A stretch of 64,000 nucleotides of DNA from Pedobacter sp. ISL-64. GTDB lineage: Bacteria; Bacteroidota; Bacteroidia; Sphingobacteriales; Sphingobacteriaceae. Below are positions 43,909-53,120 of the stretch, piece after piece; position 1 is the stretch's first letter, and the number at the start of each line of letters is the position of its first letter. The stretch covers positions 124,001-188,000 of the forward strand of contig NZ_JAGGPU010000004.1 in NCBI RefSeq assembly GCF_018613605.1, written 5' to 3'. The position numbers were made by a program, and so were the translations under genes. The notes under the pieces were generated by a model. It was not told where the DNA came from and made no database searches. It worked only from the letters and a program-made list of their open reading frames with translations.

Positions 43909-46900
43909 TTATCTTTTATTCTCTATCCATTTTCTGGCGTTTACGAAGGCTTCCATCCATGGCGAAACTTCGTCTTTACGGCCTTGCGGATAATTTGCCC
44001 AGTGCCATTGGAACAATGAACGCTCAATGTGCGGCATCATGACCAGGTGGCGGCCGGTTTCGTCACATAACATTGCGGTGTTGTAATCTGATCCATTCGG
44101 ACTGGCTGGATAGGTTTCGTAAGCATATTTAGCTACGATTTTATATTTATCTTCTGCGTATGGCAACGAGAACCTTCCTTCTCCATGTGATACCCAAACA
44201 CCTAAAGTGCTTCCGGCCAGGGTAGATAACATTACTGAATTGTTTTCTTGTAAGGTTAACGAAGTGAAAATACTTTCGTGTTTGCCACTCTTGTTGTGGA
44301 GCATTTTAGGTTTTTCTTCGTGGTCTTTATTAATTAAGCCCAACTCTACAAATAACTGGCAACCATTGCAAACCCCAACTGATAAGGTATCAGGACGGGC
44401 AAAGAATTTCTCCAAGGCTACTCTTGCTTTTTCGTTGTATAAAAATGCACCTGCCCAACCTTTGGCCGATCCTAAAACATCAGAGTTAGAGAAACCACCA
44501 ACTGCACCGATAAACTGGATGTCTTCTAAAGTTTCTCTTCCGGTAATTAAATCGGTCATGTGTACATCTTTCACATCAAAACCTGCCAAATACATGGCAT
44601 TGGCCAGTTCGCGCTCAGAATTACTTCCTTTTTCGCGGATAATGGCCGCTTTTGGTCGTGGTTTAGTCGGATCGATTACAGGTTTCTTTCCATCAAATTG
44701 TAATGGAAAAGTGTAATTTAATACATGGTTTTTATAATTGTCGTAACGTTCTTTCGCCAATCCGTTTCCGGTTTGTTTACTATCTAATAAGTATGAAGTT
44801 TTAAACCAAACATCACGCAAATGGTCGATGCCAAAGCTGAAGCGATCAGCAGCATTTTTAACTTCCAGTTTAGCTGATGCATTTACGTCACCAATTTTAT
44901 GGAAAGCAACGCCGGCCTGAGCAAAGGTTTCTTCAACAGAGGCATCGGCCTGGAATACAATACCAATGTTCTCTGCAAATAATACTTTAATGCTATCTGC
45001 TTCTGCTAGTGAAGACAAATCGATCGAAGCGCCCAAATCGCGGTCGGCAAAACACATTTCCAATAGGGTTGTGATTAAACCACCGCTACCAATATCGTGA
45101 CCTGCCTGGATTTTGTCAGCTTTGATTAATTGCTGAAGCGTATTAAAAGCCGTTTTAAATTGATCAGCACCTTTAACATCAGGTGTTTCTGTGCCGATTT
45201 TGTTTAAAATCTGTGCAAAAGATGAACCACCTAATTTGTAGGTATCGTTAGAAAGGTTGATGTAATAAATTGATCCACCGTTTTTTTGAAGTACCGGCTC
45301 AACCACTTTAGTGATATCGTCGCAATTTGCTCCGGCAGAAATAATTACCGTTCCCGGTGCAATTACATCACCATCTTTGTATTTCTGTTTCATCGATAAC
45401 GAATCTTTTCCGGTTGGGATATTGATTCCTAAATCGATGGCAAAATCAGAACAAGCTTTTACCGCTGCATATAAACGGGCATCTTCGCCTTCATTTTTAC
45501 ATGCCCACATCCAGTTGGCAGAAAGTGAAACACTCTTTAAGCCATCTTTTAGGGGTGCCCAAACGATATTCGAAAGTGATTCTGCAATCGCATTGCGGCT
45601 ACCCGCTGCAGGATCAATCAAGGCCGAAAGTGGTGCATGGCCAACTGAAGTGGCTATACCTTCTTTCCCCTGAAAATCTAAAGCCATTACACCACAGTCG
45701 TTTAAAGGCAATTGTAATGGGCCTGCACATTGTTGTTTAGCTACACGGCCCCCCACACAACGGTCTACTTTATTGGTTAACCAATCTTTAGATGCAACCG
45801 CTTCTAATTGAAGCACCTGTTCTAAATAGGTGTTTAATTCGTTGTTGTTATATGTTACGGCTTCATATTTACGATCGATGGTTTGATCGTCCATTACGAT
45901 TTTTGGTGAACTGCCAAACATGGCGGCCAATTCAAAATCCATAGGTTTTAAACCTGTTGTTGCAGATTTAAAGGTAAAACGGTGATCGCCGGTTACTTTA
46001 CCTACGGTATACATTGGCGAGCGTTCGCGGTCTGCTATTTTTTGTAAGGTTTCGATATGATCATTGCCGATTACCAAGCCCATTCTTTCCTGCGATTCGT
46101 TTCCGATAATTTCTTTAGCCGAAAGGGTAGGGTCGCCCACAGGTAATTTATCAAGGTCTATTAAACCACCGGTTTCTTCAACCAATTCTGATAAACAGTT
46201 TAAGTGACCACCTGCACCATGATCGTGGATAGAGATAATCGAGTTGTGATCGCTTTCTACCATACCACGCACCGCATTTGCAGCACGTTTTTGCATTTCA
46301 GGGTTCGATCTCTGGATAGCATTTAATTCAATGCCGCTTCCGTGCTGACCAGTATCTGCAGATGAAACGGCTGCACCGCCCATCCCGATCCTATAATTTT
46401 CTCCACCCAGGATAACGATGTTATCGCCTTCCTGTGGTTTAAGTTTTTGCGCTTGGCTGGCTTTACCATAACCAATACCGCCTGCAAGCATAATTACTTT
46501 ATCGAAACCCAGTTTTCTGGAATCTTCTTCGTGCTCGAAGGTTAAAACCGAACCCGTAATAAGCGGTTGACCGAATTTATTTCCAAAATCTGTAGCACCA
46601 TTTGATGCTTTGATCAGGATATCCATCGGGGTTTGGTATAACCATTGTCTTTCTTCAACGCCTTTTTCCCAAGGGCGATTATCTTCTAAACGCGAAAGCG
46701 CAGTCATGTAAACGGCAGTTCCTGCTAAAGGTAACGAACCTTGCCCGCCTGCCAAACGATCTCTAATTTCACCACCTGAACCTGTTGCTGCGCCATTAAA
46801 AGGCTCAACTGTAGTAGGGAAATTATGGGTTTCTGCTTTTAATGAGATTACCGATTCAAAATCACTTGTAGTATAATAATCAGGCTCATCGGCACGTTTA

Positions 46901-47571
46901 GGTGCAAATTGTTGCACTTTCGGGCCTTTGATAAAAGCTACGTTATCTTTATAGGCCGAAACAATATCATTAGGATTTTCTTCTGATGTTTTGCGGATCA
47001 GCTTAAATAAAGAAGTAGATTGCTCTACGCCATCGATTACAAATTTACCATTGAAAATTTTATGGCGGCAGTGTTCCGAATTCACTTGAGAGAAACCAAA
47101 AACTTCGGAATCGGTTAACGGTCTTTCTAATTTTTGCGCTAAAGTATTTAAATACTCAACTTCTTCATCGCTTAAAGAAAGCCCTTCTTGTTTATTGTAA
47201 GCAGCAATATCTGTGATTTCTAAGATAGGTTCAGGTTTGATATTGATGGTATATACCTCTTGATCGAGCTTGTCGTATTTTTGAGAAAGCATCGGATCGT
47301 AATCAGCAAAACTTTCGTCAACCTGCTTAAATTCTTCAATCCTGATGATTCCCTGCATGTCCATGTTTTGGGTAATCTCTACTGCGTTGGTACTCCATGG
47401 AGTAATCATTGCTGCTCTTGGCCCAACGAAAAAGCCTGTTAGCGCTTTTTCTTGCGAGATTTTGGCACCGCCAAATAACCATTCAAGTTTAGTAATATCA
47501 GTGGTAGAAAGCGCTTTGTCTGTTTGTAGAACAAAAATCGCCTGCGATTGACTAAGGAAGAAATGAATCAT
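43909..47571 (-). CDS. purL: phosphoribosylformylglycinamidine synthase, single-chain PurL
   Basis: About 1220 residues. I start at the ATG at 47571 (MIHFFLSQSQAIFVLQ) because a TATTTTTG promoter box overlaps the in-frame ATG at 47592. It converts FGAR plus glutamine and ATP to FGAM. N-terminal PurS-like region, linker (FSQVNSEHCRHKIFNGKF), two AIR-synthetase-like halves (LKAETHNFPTTVEPFNGAAT, IHDHGAGGHLNCLSEL; PTGKDSLSMKQKY, AGHDIGSGGLITTL) and a C-terminal class I glutaminase with nucleophile Cys in VGVCNGCQLF and HIERSLFQWHW. This is the fused large form as in E. coli. Confidence 0.96.
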   Translation of the reverse strand: MIHFFLSQSQAIFVLQTDKALSTTDITKLEWLFGGAKISQEKALTGFFVGPRAAMITPWSTNAVEITQNMDMQGIIRIEEFKQVDESFADYDPMLSQKYDKLDQEVYTINIKPEPILEITDIAAYNKQEGLSLSDEEVEYLNTLAQKLERPLTDSEVFGFSQVNSEHCRHKIFNGKFVIDGVEQSTSLFKLIRKTSEENPNDIVSAYKDNVAFIKGPKVQQFAPKRADEPDYYTTSDFESVISLKAETHNFPTTVEPFNGAATGSGGEIRDRLAGGQGSLPLAGTAVYMTALSRLEDNRPWEKGVEERQWLYQTPMDILIKASNGATDFGNKFGQPLITGSVLTFEHEEDSRKLGFDKVIMLAGGIGYGKASQAQKLKPQEGDNIVILGGENYRIGMGGAAVSSADTGQHGSGIELNAIQRSNPEMQKRAANAVRGMVESDHNSIISIHDHGAGGHLNCLSELVEETGGLIDLDKLPVGDPTLSAKEIIGNESQERMGLVIGNDHIETLQKIADRERSPMYTVGKVTGDHRFTFKSATTGLKPMDFELAAMFGSSPKIVMDDQTIDRKYEAVTYNNNELNTYLEQVLQLEAVASKDWLTNKVDRCVGGRVAKQQCAGPLQLPLNDCGVMALDFQGKEGIATSVGHAPLSALIDPAAGSRNAIAESLSNIVWAPLKDGLKSVSLSANWMWACKNEGEDARLYAAVKACSDFAIDLGINIPTGKDSLSMKQKYKDGDVIAPGTVIISAGANCDDITKVVEPVLQKNGGSIYYINLSNDTYKLGGSSFAQILNKIGTETPDVKGADQFKTAFNTLQQLIKADKIQAGHDIGSGGLITTLLEMCFADRDLGASIDLSSLAEADSIKVLFAENIGIVFQADASVEETFAQAGVAFHKIGDVNASAKLEVKNAADRFSFGIDHLRDVWFKTSYLLDSKQTGNGLAKERYDNYKNHVLNYTFPLQFDGKKPVIDPTKPRPKAAIIREKGSNSERELANAMYLAGFDVKDVHMTDLITGRETLEDIQFIGAVGGFSNSDVLGSAKGWAGAFLYNEKARVALEKFFARPDTLSVGVCNGCQLFVELGLINKDHEEKPKMLHNKSGKHESIFTSLTLQENNSVMLSTLAGSTLGVWVSHGEGRFSLPYAEDKYKIVAKYAYETYPASPNGSDYNTAMLCDETGRHLVMMPHIERSLFQWHWANYPQGRKDEVSPWMEAFVNARKWIENKR

Positions 47572-47589
47572 GCTTTTTTTTTGAAGTTG

Positions 47590-47597
47590 CAAAAATA
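47590..47597 (-). promoter_or_regulatory. -7 promoter box for purL
   Basis: TATTTTTG on the minus strand fits TAnnTTTG and supports the start codon at 47571. Confidence 0.5.
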
Positions 47598-47625
47598 GCT
47601 TTTTTATATGAAAAAACTGGTGTGA

Positions 47626-47836
47626 TTACAGGATTGAATGAGAGAATTTTGAATGATTGAATGTCAAAATGTAATGATCGAAACAGAGAATTATTAAATG
47701 AGAGAATGGCTGATGATAGAATGAGTGAATTTTGAATGAGAGAATGTTGAAATAATTATTGGTTAATTCAATTAGAGAATGCGCATTTTTGTTAAACGCT
47801 AACTCACTCATTTACTCATTCAAAATTCAATCATTA
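47626..47836. repeat. degenerate GAATGAGAGAAT tract with inverted copy
   Basis: About nine irregular repeats of GAATGAGAGAAT or TTTTGAATGA words (47635-47755) are followed by the reverse-complement form (CTCATTTACTCATTCAAAAT) at about 47805-47825, directly upstream of the VOC gene. No coding frame. Confidence 0.6.
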
Positions 47837-47839
47837 TTT

Positions 47840-48220
47840 ATGCTTCGCATTCACCACATTGCCATTATCTGTTCAGATTATGAAAAATCGAAAGATTTTT
47901 ATGTCAATAAATTAGGTTTTACCATTTTGGCAGAGGTTTACCGGGCTGAAAGGAAATCGTATAAATTAGATCTTGCAGTAAATGGTGTATATCAGATCGA
48001 GCTGTTTTCTTTCGAAAACCCTCCTGCAAGGCCATCGCGGCCAGAGGCTCAGGGTTTACGTCATTTAGCTTTTGAGGTTGATGATATAGAAAAAGAGATT
48101 TCGCGTTTGAATGATCAGGGTGTAACGACCGAACCTATCCGTATTGATGAGTTTACCGAAAAGCGCTTTACTTTTTTTGCTGATCCTGATGGTTTGCCTT
48201 TAGAGTTGTACGAAATTTAG
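47840..48220 (+). CDS. VOC-superfamily (glyoxalase-like) metalloprotein
   Basis: 126 residues from the ATG at 47840 (MLRIHHIAIICSDYEKSKDF); the upstream in-frame ATG at 47759 runs through the low-complexity tract. Paired beta-alpha-beta-beta-beta units: the first carries H5 and later IELFSFE, the second GLRHLAFEVDDIEKEI and DPDGLPLELYEI, giving the usual His/Glu metal ligands. The pattern is closest to small YaeR-like VOC proteins; substrate unknown. The stop is 1 bp before trmN6. Confidence 0.85.
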   Translation: MLRIHHIAIICSDYEKSKDFYVNKLGFTILAEVYRAERKSYKLDLAVNGVYQIELFSFENPPARPSRPEAQGLRHLAFEVDDIEKEISRLNDQGVTTEPIRIDEFTEKRFTFFADPDGLPLELYEI

Positions 48221-48221
48221 G

Positions 48222-48923
48222 ATGAGTATTTTCAAGTTCAAACAGTTTGAAGTCGACCAAACGGGTTGCGCCATGAGGATTAACACGGATGGTGTTTTAA
48301 TTGCGGCGATGGTAAATCACGAAAAACCTAAAAATATATTGGATATTGGAACGGGAACCGGTGTAATTGCCTTGATGTTGGCTCAACGTTTTCCGGAAGC
48401 AAATATACACGCAGTAGAAATTGATGAACAGGCCGCACAAACTGCTGGAAAGAATTTTCAATTATCAGTTTTCAGTGAGCGGTTAACCATTAACCACACA
48501 TCAATTGAGCAATATCACTATGCTCAGCAATTCGATCTGATTGTTTCTAATCCACCCTTTTTTGTAAACGATTTAAAAAGTGAAGCGTTTAGGAAAGGAA
48601 TAGCCCGACATGCAGATGAAGACTTTTTTAGCATGCTCATTAAAAAATCGAGTGGATTATTGGCAGATGAAGGTATGATTTGGTTAATCCTTCCGATAAA
48701 ACAAGCTGATGTGGTTATTGGTAATGCTGCACATTATAATTTATCGCTTGTAGTGCGGATCCATATTCATTCTGATCAAAGCAAACCAACCTTTAGACAA
48801 GTGATCTGTTTAAAAAAAGGTAAAGCGGTTTTGAAGGAAAATGATTTTTATATTTATGAATCTTTAAAAGAGCATACAACAGCTTATAAAGAATTGCTGA
48901 AGGATTTTTTCCTGGCCTTCTAG
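48222..48923 (+). CDS. trmN6: tRNA1(Val) (adenine(37)-N6)-methyltransferase
   Basis: 233 residues, YfiC/TrmN6 family. It uses S-adenosylmethionine to make m6A37 in tRNA1-Val. N-terminal MSIFKFKQFEVDQTGCAMRI includes the family block around VDQ..CAMRINTDGVLI. SAM motif I DIGTGTGVIALMLAQRF at 41-57; acidic loop HAVEIDEQAA; catalytic NPPF at 110-113 (SNPPFFVND). Cytoplasmic. Co-transcribed with the VOC gene 1 bp upstream. Confidence 0.92.
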   Translation: MSIFKFKQFEVDQTGCAMRINTDGVLIAAMVNHEKPKNILDIGTGTGVIALMLAQRFPEANIHAVEIDEQAAQTAGKNFQLSVFSERLTINHTSIEQYHYAQQFDLIVSNPPFFVNDLKSEAFRKGIARHADEDFFSMLIKKSSGLLADEGMIWLILPIKQADVVIGNAAHYNLSLVVRIHIHSDQSKPTFRQVICLKKGKAVLKENDFYIYESLKEHTTAYKELLKDFFLAF

Positions 48924-49113
48924 CTTATGGTTTTTGGATGGATAGCGGGTAGGGAACAATGGTAACATTGTATAATCGCTGTGGTGTTTTTTTATAATAT
49001 TTAATCACCATTTTTAAAAGACTTGTTAACTGTTGGAGGATTTGTTTTAACAAAAAATTGGTCGAAAGATTTTGCCAGTCCTGTAAATTACGGGGCACAA
49101 TTAAGTTTACATA

Positions 49114-49605
49114 ATGAAAAAAATAGGTTTAATTTCTGATACACACGGTTTTTTAGATGATGCGGTTTTTAAACACTTCGATGGTGTAGATGAAATTTGG
49201 CATGCAGGAGATTTTGGTGCTAACGTAGCCGAGCCTTTGGCAGCGTTTAAACCTTTGCGGGGTGTGTTTGGAAATATAGATGATAGTGTGATTAGAGCGG
49301 AGTTTCCAGAGCAAAATCGATTTAGCTGCGAAAGGGTTGATGTTTGGATGACGCATATAGGTGGATATCCAGGAAGATACTCGTCTTATGTTAAGCCTGA
49401 AATATACACTAACCCTCCGAAATTATTTATTACAGGGCATTCACATATTTTAAAAGTAATGTTCGATGAAAAAATAAAATGTTTGCATATAAACCCTGGT
49501 GCGGCAGGAAAACACGGTTGGCACAAAGTGAGAACCCTCATCCGTTTTTGCATAACTGATGAAAATATTCATACCTTAGAGGTTATAGAGTTATCGGGTA
49601 GATAA
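49114..49605 (+). CDS. YfcE/MJ0936-type metallophosphoesterase
   Basis: 163 residues. Calcineurin-like metal site motifs: SDTHG (8-12), HAGDFG (near 31-36), FGNIDD, ITGHSHI (near 106-112) and LHINPGA. Small family members hydrolyse phosphodiesters, often tested with artificial substrates; the physiological one is unclear. Cytoplasmic. It is followed 19 bp later by fbp on the same strand. Confidence 0.9.
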   Translation: MKKIGLISDTHGFLDDAVFKHFDGVDEIWHAGDFGANVAEPLAAFKPLRGVFGNIDDSVIRAEFPEQNRFSCERVDVWMTHIGGYPGRYSSYVKPEIYTNPPKLFITGHSHILKVMFDEKIKCLHINPGAAGKHGWHKVRTLIRFCITDENIHTLEVIELSGR

Positions 49606-49624
49606 TGTAAAATTTACACTAAGT

Positions 49625-50704
49625 ATGGTTTGTGGCGTTAAAACACTAGGACAATTTATTATAGAAAAACAAGCAGATTTCCCATATGCTAAAGGAGAAC
49701 TTTCTAGGCTACTTAGGGATATTGCTATTGCCGCAAAAATTGTAAACCGCGAAATTAATAAAGCTGGTTTAGTTGATATTTTAGGCGATATGGGAACCAC
49801 CAATATTCAGGGTGAGGAACAAAAAAAGCTAGATGTTTATGCTGATGAACAGTTTATTGCGGCTTTAACCAGTGGTGGCGAATGCTGTATTGTAGCAACT
49901 GAAGAAGAAGATGAAATTATCCACATCGAATCTCCCGTTTCGCAAAATGCAAAGTATATTGTATGTATCGATCCTTTAGATGGTTCTTCAAACACAGATG
50001 TAAATGTTGCGGTTGGTACTATTTTTTCAATATATAGGAGGAAATCAGTCGAGGGGAAGGCAAGTTTAGAAGATGTATTGCAAAAAGGCACACAGCAAGT
50101 TGCTGCCGGCTATATTATTTATGGCTCATCTACCATGCTGGTTTACACAACCGGAAAAGGTGTTAACGGATTTACGCTTGATCCATCAATCGGCGAATTT
50201 TGCCTTTCGCACCCTCAAATGAAAATACCGGAAACGGGTTATCTATATTCGGTAAATGAAGGCAATTATGTGCACTTTCCTGATGGCGTTAAAAAGTATA
50301 TTAAATATTGCCAGGTAGAAGATGAGGCTACCAAACGGCCATATACATCACGTTACATCGGATCGATGGTGGGCGATATTCACCGTAATTTAATTAAAGG
50401 TGGAATTTATATTTACCCCACAACCTCACGTTCGCCAAATGGAAAATTAAGGTTGTTATACGAATGTAACCCAATGGCCTTTATTATTGAGCAGGCTGGG
50501 GGTAAGGCGAGTACAGGCTTCGATCGCATACTTGATATCAATCCAACTGAATTGCACCAAAGGGTTCCGATTTTTATCGGATCAAAAAATATGGTTGAAA
50601 AAGCCGAAGAAATGATGTTGCTATATACGGCAAAATCGATTTCTATCGAAAACAAGGTGGATGCTAAACTGGAAGATTTAAATGTAATTGGTGGAATTGA
50701 TTAG
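49625..50704 (+). CDS. fbp: class 1 fructose-1,6-bisphosphatase
   Basis: 359 residues. Removes the 1-phosphate of fructose-1,6-bisphosphate in gluconeogenesis. Metal site: ATEEEDE near 91-97, [11 protein letters not shown] at 115-125; sugar-phosphate site: [37 protein letters not shown] and GKAS. A short N-terminal helix precedes LGQFIIEKQ; initiation could also be at a nearby downstream codon. The last 4 bp overlap the convergent rnhA stop. Confidence 0.95.
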   Translation: MVCGVKTLGQFIIEKQADFPYAKGELSRLLRDIAIAAKIVNREINKAGLVDILGDMGTTNIQGEEQKKLDVYADEQFIAALTSGGECCIVATEEEDEIIHIESPVSQNAKYIVCIDPLDGSSNTDVNVAVGTIFSIYRRKSVEGKASLEDVLQKGTQQVAAGYIIYGSSTMLVYTTGKGVNGFTLDPSIGEFCLSHPQMKIPETGYLYSVNEGNYVHFPDGVKKYIKYCQVEDEATKRPYTSRYIGSMVGDIHRNLIKGGIYIYPTTSRSPNGKLRLLYECNPMAFIIEQAGGKASTGFDRILDINPTELHQRVPIFIGSKNMVEKAEEMMLLYTAKSISIENKVDAKLEDLNVIGGID

Positions 50705-51174
50705 AGCAAAGTTGCCTTATTTCTTTCTGCTTCAAAAAAACTGTCTATAGCCAGGTTTTGTTTGTCTTGCGAAGCAAAAACAGCTAAACGGTCGCAACGC
50801 TCATTCTCCGGGTGATCGTTGTGACCTTTAATCCATATGAATTTCACCTTGTGAAGTTTATATAGTTCCAGGAACCTCAACCACAGGTCTTTGTTTTTTT
50901 TATCCTTAAAATTTTTGGTTACCCAGCCGAAAACCCATTTCTTCTCCACGGCATCTACTACATATTTCGAATCGGAGTAAACGGTTACTTGTTGATTTAG
51001 GCTTTTTAACGCTTCTAATCCTTTTATTACAGCCAATAGTTCCATGCGGTTATTGGTGGTCATTCTAAAACCGCCACTTAGTTCCTTATAGTGCTGCCCT
51101 GCCCTTAAAATTGTACCCCAACCACCTGGCCCTGGGTTTCCACTAGCTGCTCCGTCTGTATAAATTTCGATCAT
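50701..51174 (-). CDS. rnhA: ribonuclease HI
   Basis: 157 residues, degrades RNA in RNA-DNA hybrids. Catalytic carboxylates: D7 ([17 protein letters not shown]), E45 ([11 protein letters not shown]), D68 ([12 protein letters not shown]) and a fourth Asp in [15 protein letters not shown], with the His loop HNDH present. The basic handle region ([20 protein letters not shown]) resembles the E. coli enzyme. Converges with fbp, sharing 4 bp at the stop codons. Confidence 0.96.
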   Translation of the reverse strand: MIEIYTDGAASGNPGPGGWGTILRAGQHYKELSGGFRMTTNNRMELLAVIKGLEALKSLNQQVTVYSDSKYVVDAVEKKWVFGWVTKNFKDKKNKDLWLRFLELYKLHKVKFIWIKGHNDHPENERCDRLAVFASQDKQNLAIDSFFEAERNKATLL

Positions 51175-51302
51175 AAATGCTGTAAAGTTATGTTTTTAGG
51201 TTTAAAATAGCTTGTTTTATCTGCTTATGTAAAAATATTTTGATTTCAAATAATTGAATGTTAACGAATTAAAAATTAGTTGTAAAAACTTTGAAAAAAA
51301 TA

Positions 51303-51333
51303 TTTGTAAGAAATATTAAAAGTCGTACTTTTG
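51303..51333 (+). promoter_or_regulatory. promoter of tRNA-His
   Basis: TTTG at 51303-51306, a 19-bp spacer and TACTTTTG at 51326-51333: the complete Bacteroidota -33/-7 consensus, ending 13 bp before the tRNA. Confidence 0.75.
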
Positions 51334-51346
51334 TGACACTAAAAAC

Positions 51347-51424
51347 GGTGGTTGTAGCTCAGTTGGTTAGAGTATTGGTTTGTGGTGCCGAGGGTCGTGG
51401 GTTCGAGCCCCATCAGCCACCCCA
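51347..51424 (+). tRNA. tRNA-His (anticodon GTG)
   Basis: Cloverleaf: extra G-1 at 51347, acceptor GTGGTTG/CAGCCAC, anticodon arm TTGGT-TTGTGGT-GCCGA with GTG at 51382-51384, T arm GTGGG/CCCAT around TTCGAGC, discriminator C73 opposite G-1, and an encoded CCA at 51422-51424. G-1:C73 is the tRNA-His identity element. Confidence 0.96.
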
Positions 51425-51431
51425 AGTTTTT

Positions 51432-51462
51432 AAAAGCAGTTCTGAAAAGAGCTGCTTTTTTT
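51432..51462 (+). terminator. tRNA-His terminator
   Basis: AAAAGCAGTTCT / AGAGCTGCTTTT with a short loop and T-run just after the tRNA. Confidence 0.75.
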
Positions 51463-51503
51463 ATGTAATAAGCTTTTTGTCAGATTTTTGCAAAACTAAA
51501 ATG

Positions 51504-51654
51504 GGATCAAGCGTAAAAGTTGGGGGAGCAATATTTTAGGGAGTCAAGCAAAAAAGATATGTTCAGTAATTTCGTTGACTAAGAGTGTTCGATATCGGCC
51601 TCCATCGCATACCATTTTTTCAAGTGAAAGGGGATCAAGCAAAAAAAATGGGGG
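51504..51654. repeat. three older, partly degraded IS-end sequences
   Basis: Copies of the IS terminal sequence in the same orientation as the intact left end: GGATCAAGCGT..GTTGGGG at 51504-51525, GAGTCAAGCAAAAAAG at 51541-51556 (inner part lost), and GGATCAAGCAAAAAAAATGGG at 51632-51652. The intact IS left end follows at 51701. Confidence 0.7.
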
Positions 51655-51728
51655 ATGGAGGTATTTTTGGATTGGGAATAGGAAAACAGCGCTAGTAGTG
51701 GGTCAAGCAAAAAAGTTGGGGATTAATT

Positions 51729-52208
51729 CTAGGCATAAATTTTAGCTAATCTGAACAAGAAGAATTTTACATTTCTCACTCCCCTAAACTGTGATCTGAA
51801 TGCTTTTATTTTAGCGTTGAAAGATTCAGCAGATGCATTGGTGCTTCTATTTGTAAAGTAGTTTAATATGGTTTGATAGTTGTTCTGGATTGTTCTTGAA
51901 ATCGTGTTAAACGATTTGAATCCCGCTGCTTCTACTTGATTATACCAAATGGCCAGCTTTTTAAAAGCAACTATCCTGTCCTTGGAGGTACTGAGTATAA
52001 TGGACAAACCCTGACTTAATTTATAAGCCTGCTCAAGATCAGGATACAAACCAAATAATAACTCTGCCCGGTGTGATTGTGAAGGGGTCCAGTTAACCTC
52101 TCTCTTGAACAGTAAGTATCTACTTCTTGCGAGTAATTGTTTTACTGTATCACCATTTTCAAGCAATTCCGGCACCCAGCGTTTTTTTGCAGTCTTGGCC
52201 AGCTCCAT
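51729..52208 (-). pseudogene. ISAon1-type transposase orfB, C-terminal part
   Basis: The frame from the ATG at 52208 begins MELAKTAKKRWVPELLENG and is open upstream to about 52235, where it should join the preceding orfB frame. It holds the C-terminal catalytic part: NWTPSQSHRAELLFGLYPDL and TNASAESFNAKIKAFRSQFR, with the final DDE-type Glu probably in NASAESFNAKIK as in ISL3 transposases. On its own it lacks the first catalytic acids, so it is probably inactive unless the frame is restored. Confidence 0.8.
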
Positions 52209-52725
52209 TTCCTTGTTTTCCTGTTCGATGGCCTCCCCATCTGTATCTTATCCTTATTTCCTGGACACCTTCGGTAGCCAGTTGCTGTACGTGGAACCGA
52301 TCGGAAACCAGTTCTGCATTAGGAAAGCACCGTTTAACTATACGGGACATTGTTGGAGCAAGATCAAGAGTAACTTCTTTCACTTTTCTGCGCAAGCCTA
52401 CCTTGATCTGAGAAAGGACTTTGATAACCGATTCGCTTTCAGTTCCCTTAATAATGGCAACCAAAGCACCTTTTTTGCCTTTTGCAGCCTTATTGGTCAG
52501 AACGGTATACAGCTCTCCCTGGGAGAGGCTGGTTTCATCTATGGAAAGATATTCTCCCAGATTCTCCGGAAAAACAAGCCAGTTCTCCGCATGTTCCAAC
52601 TGATCCCAATCTGTAAATCCACTCAGATGACTAGCATATTGTTCCTCAAGGCGTTTACCATCTACTCCAAAGAAATGACCCAGAGTTTTACAGCTTATTG
52701 GGCTTGAATCCAAATAGCTTTTCAA
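52159..52725 (-). pseudogene. ISAon1-type transposase orfB, N-terminal part (frame broken near 52236)
   Basis: The frame reads KSYLDSSPISCKTLGHFFGV after a TTG at 52725 and contains the catalytic Asp regions YLSIDETSLSQGELYTVL and EVTLDLAPTMSRIVKRCFP, then ELVSDRFHVQQLA. After VQEIRIRYRW the protein-like sequence continues in another frame (EAIEQENKEMELAK), so one extra base, probably in the GGGG run at 52235-52238, disrupts it. Together the two parts make about 330 residues, a full orfB. orfB has no ATG and overlaps orfA by 38 bp after an A9 run, suggesting slippage-dependent expression. Confidence 0.8.
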
Positions 52726-53068
52726 AAAAAAATGCGAACTCAGTAGTCATCTTAGTACCATCGGCAACCAGATTCCAATCCCTAAAAACAATCTTTTTCG
52801 TATTGAGGTTTTGCCACTTGCGGCGCTTAACCTTCAAAAAACAAGGCTTGCCACGTAAAGGAAAGTCGCGAACGGTGACTTCATCGAAAAAACCCTTAGA
52901 AATTAGCTTCTCTCCTGAATGCTCCTCAGGGTGAATGTTTTTTTCTAAAAGATAAATATGATAAGAGCCTTCAGAAAGTTCAAACTTATCAAGTTCAAAG
53001 TATTCGGTTAAGCCTTCAGACAGTATAAAAGATAGTATTGAGGTGTCCAAAATAATAGTGTTGTACAA
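52688..53068 (-). CDS. ISAon1-type transposase N-terminal-region protein (orfA)
   Basis: 126 residues starting MYNTIILDTSILSFILSEGL. It contains GFFDEVTVRDFPLRGKPCFL, KVKRRKWQNLNTKKIVFRDW and TKMTTEFAFFFEKLFGFK: a Cys/basic segment matching the N-terminal DNA-binding region that in this IS group is encoded separately from the catalytic part. The FFF codons are a TTTTTTTTT run (plus-strand A9 at 52724-52732) exactly where the orfB frame becomes open. orfA starts 22 bp inside the right terminal repeat. Confidence 0.82.
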   Translation of the reverse strand: MYNTIILDTSILSFILSEGLTEYFELDKFELSEGSYHIYLLEKNIHPEEHSGEKLISKGFFDEVTVRDFPLRGKPCFLKVKRRKWQNLNTKKIVFRDWNLVADGTKMTTEFAFFFEKLFGFKPNKL

Positions 53069-53120
53069 AATTAAATAAACTTCTCAACTCCCCAACTTTT
53101 TTGCTTGATCCCTAGTAGTG

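Larger units (their letters stand above)
51701..53111 (-). mobile_element. ISAon1-type insertion sequence with 9-bp target duplication
   Basis: The ends are nearly identical inverted repeats: left 51701-51721 (GGTCAAGC...GTTGGGG) and right 53090-53111 (rc GGATCAAGC...GTTGGGG); the left end lacks one A. CTAGTAGTG is duplicated at 51692-51700 and 53112-53120, proof of transposition into this site. It carries orfA and a broken orfB on the minus strand. At 1411 bp it fits an ISL3-like element. It lies about 275 bp after tRNA-His, but not in the tRNA. Confidence 0.88.

Noticed and set aside
51347..53120. Integrative element using tRNA-His as attachment site
   Set aside because: The tRNA is intact, no integrase or duplicated tRNA end is seen, and the insertion is fully explained by an IS with its own TSD.
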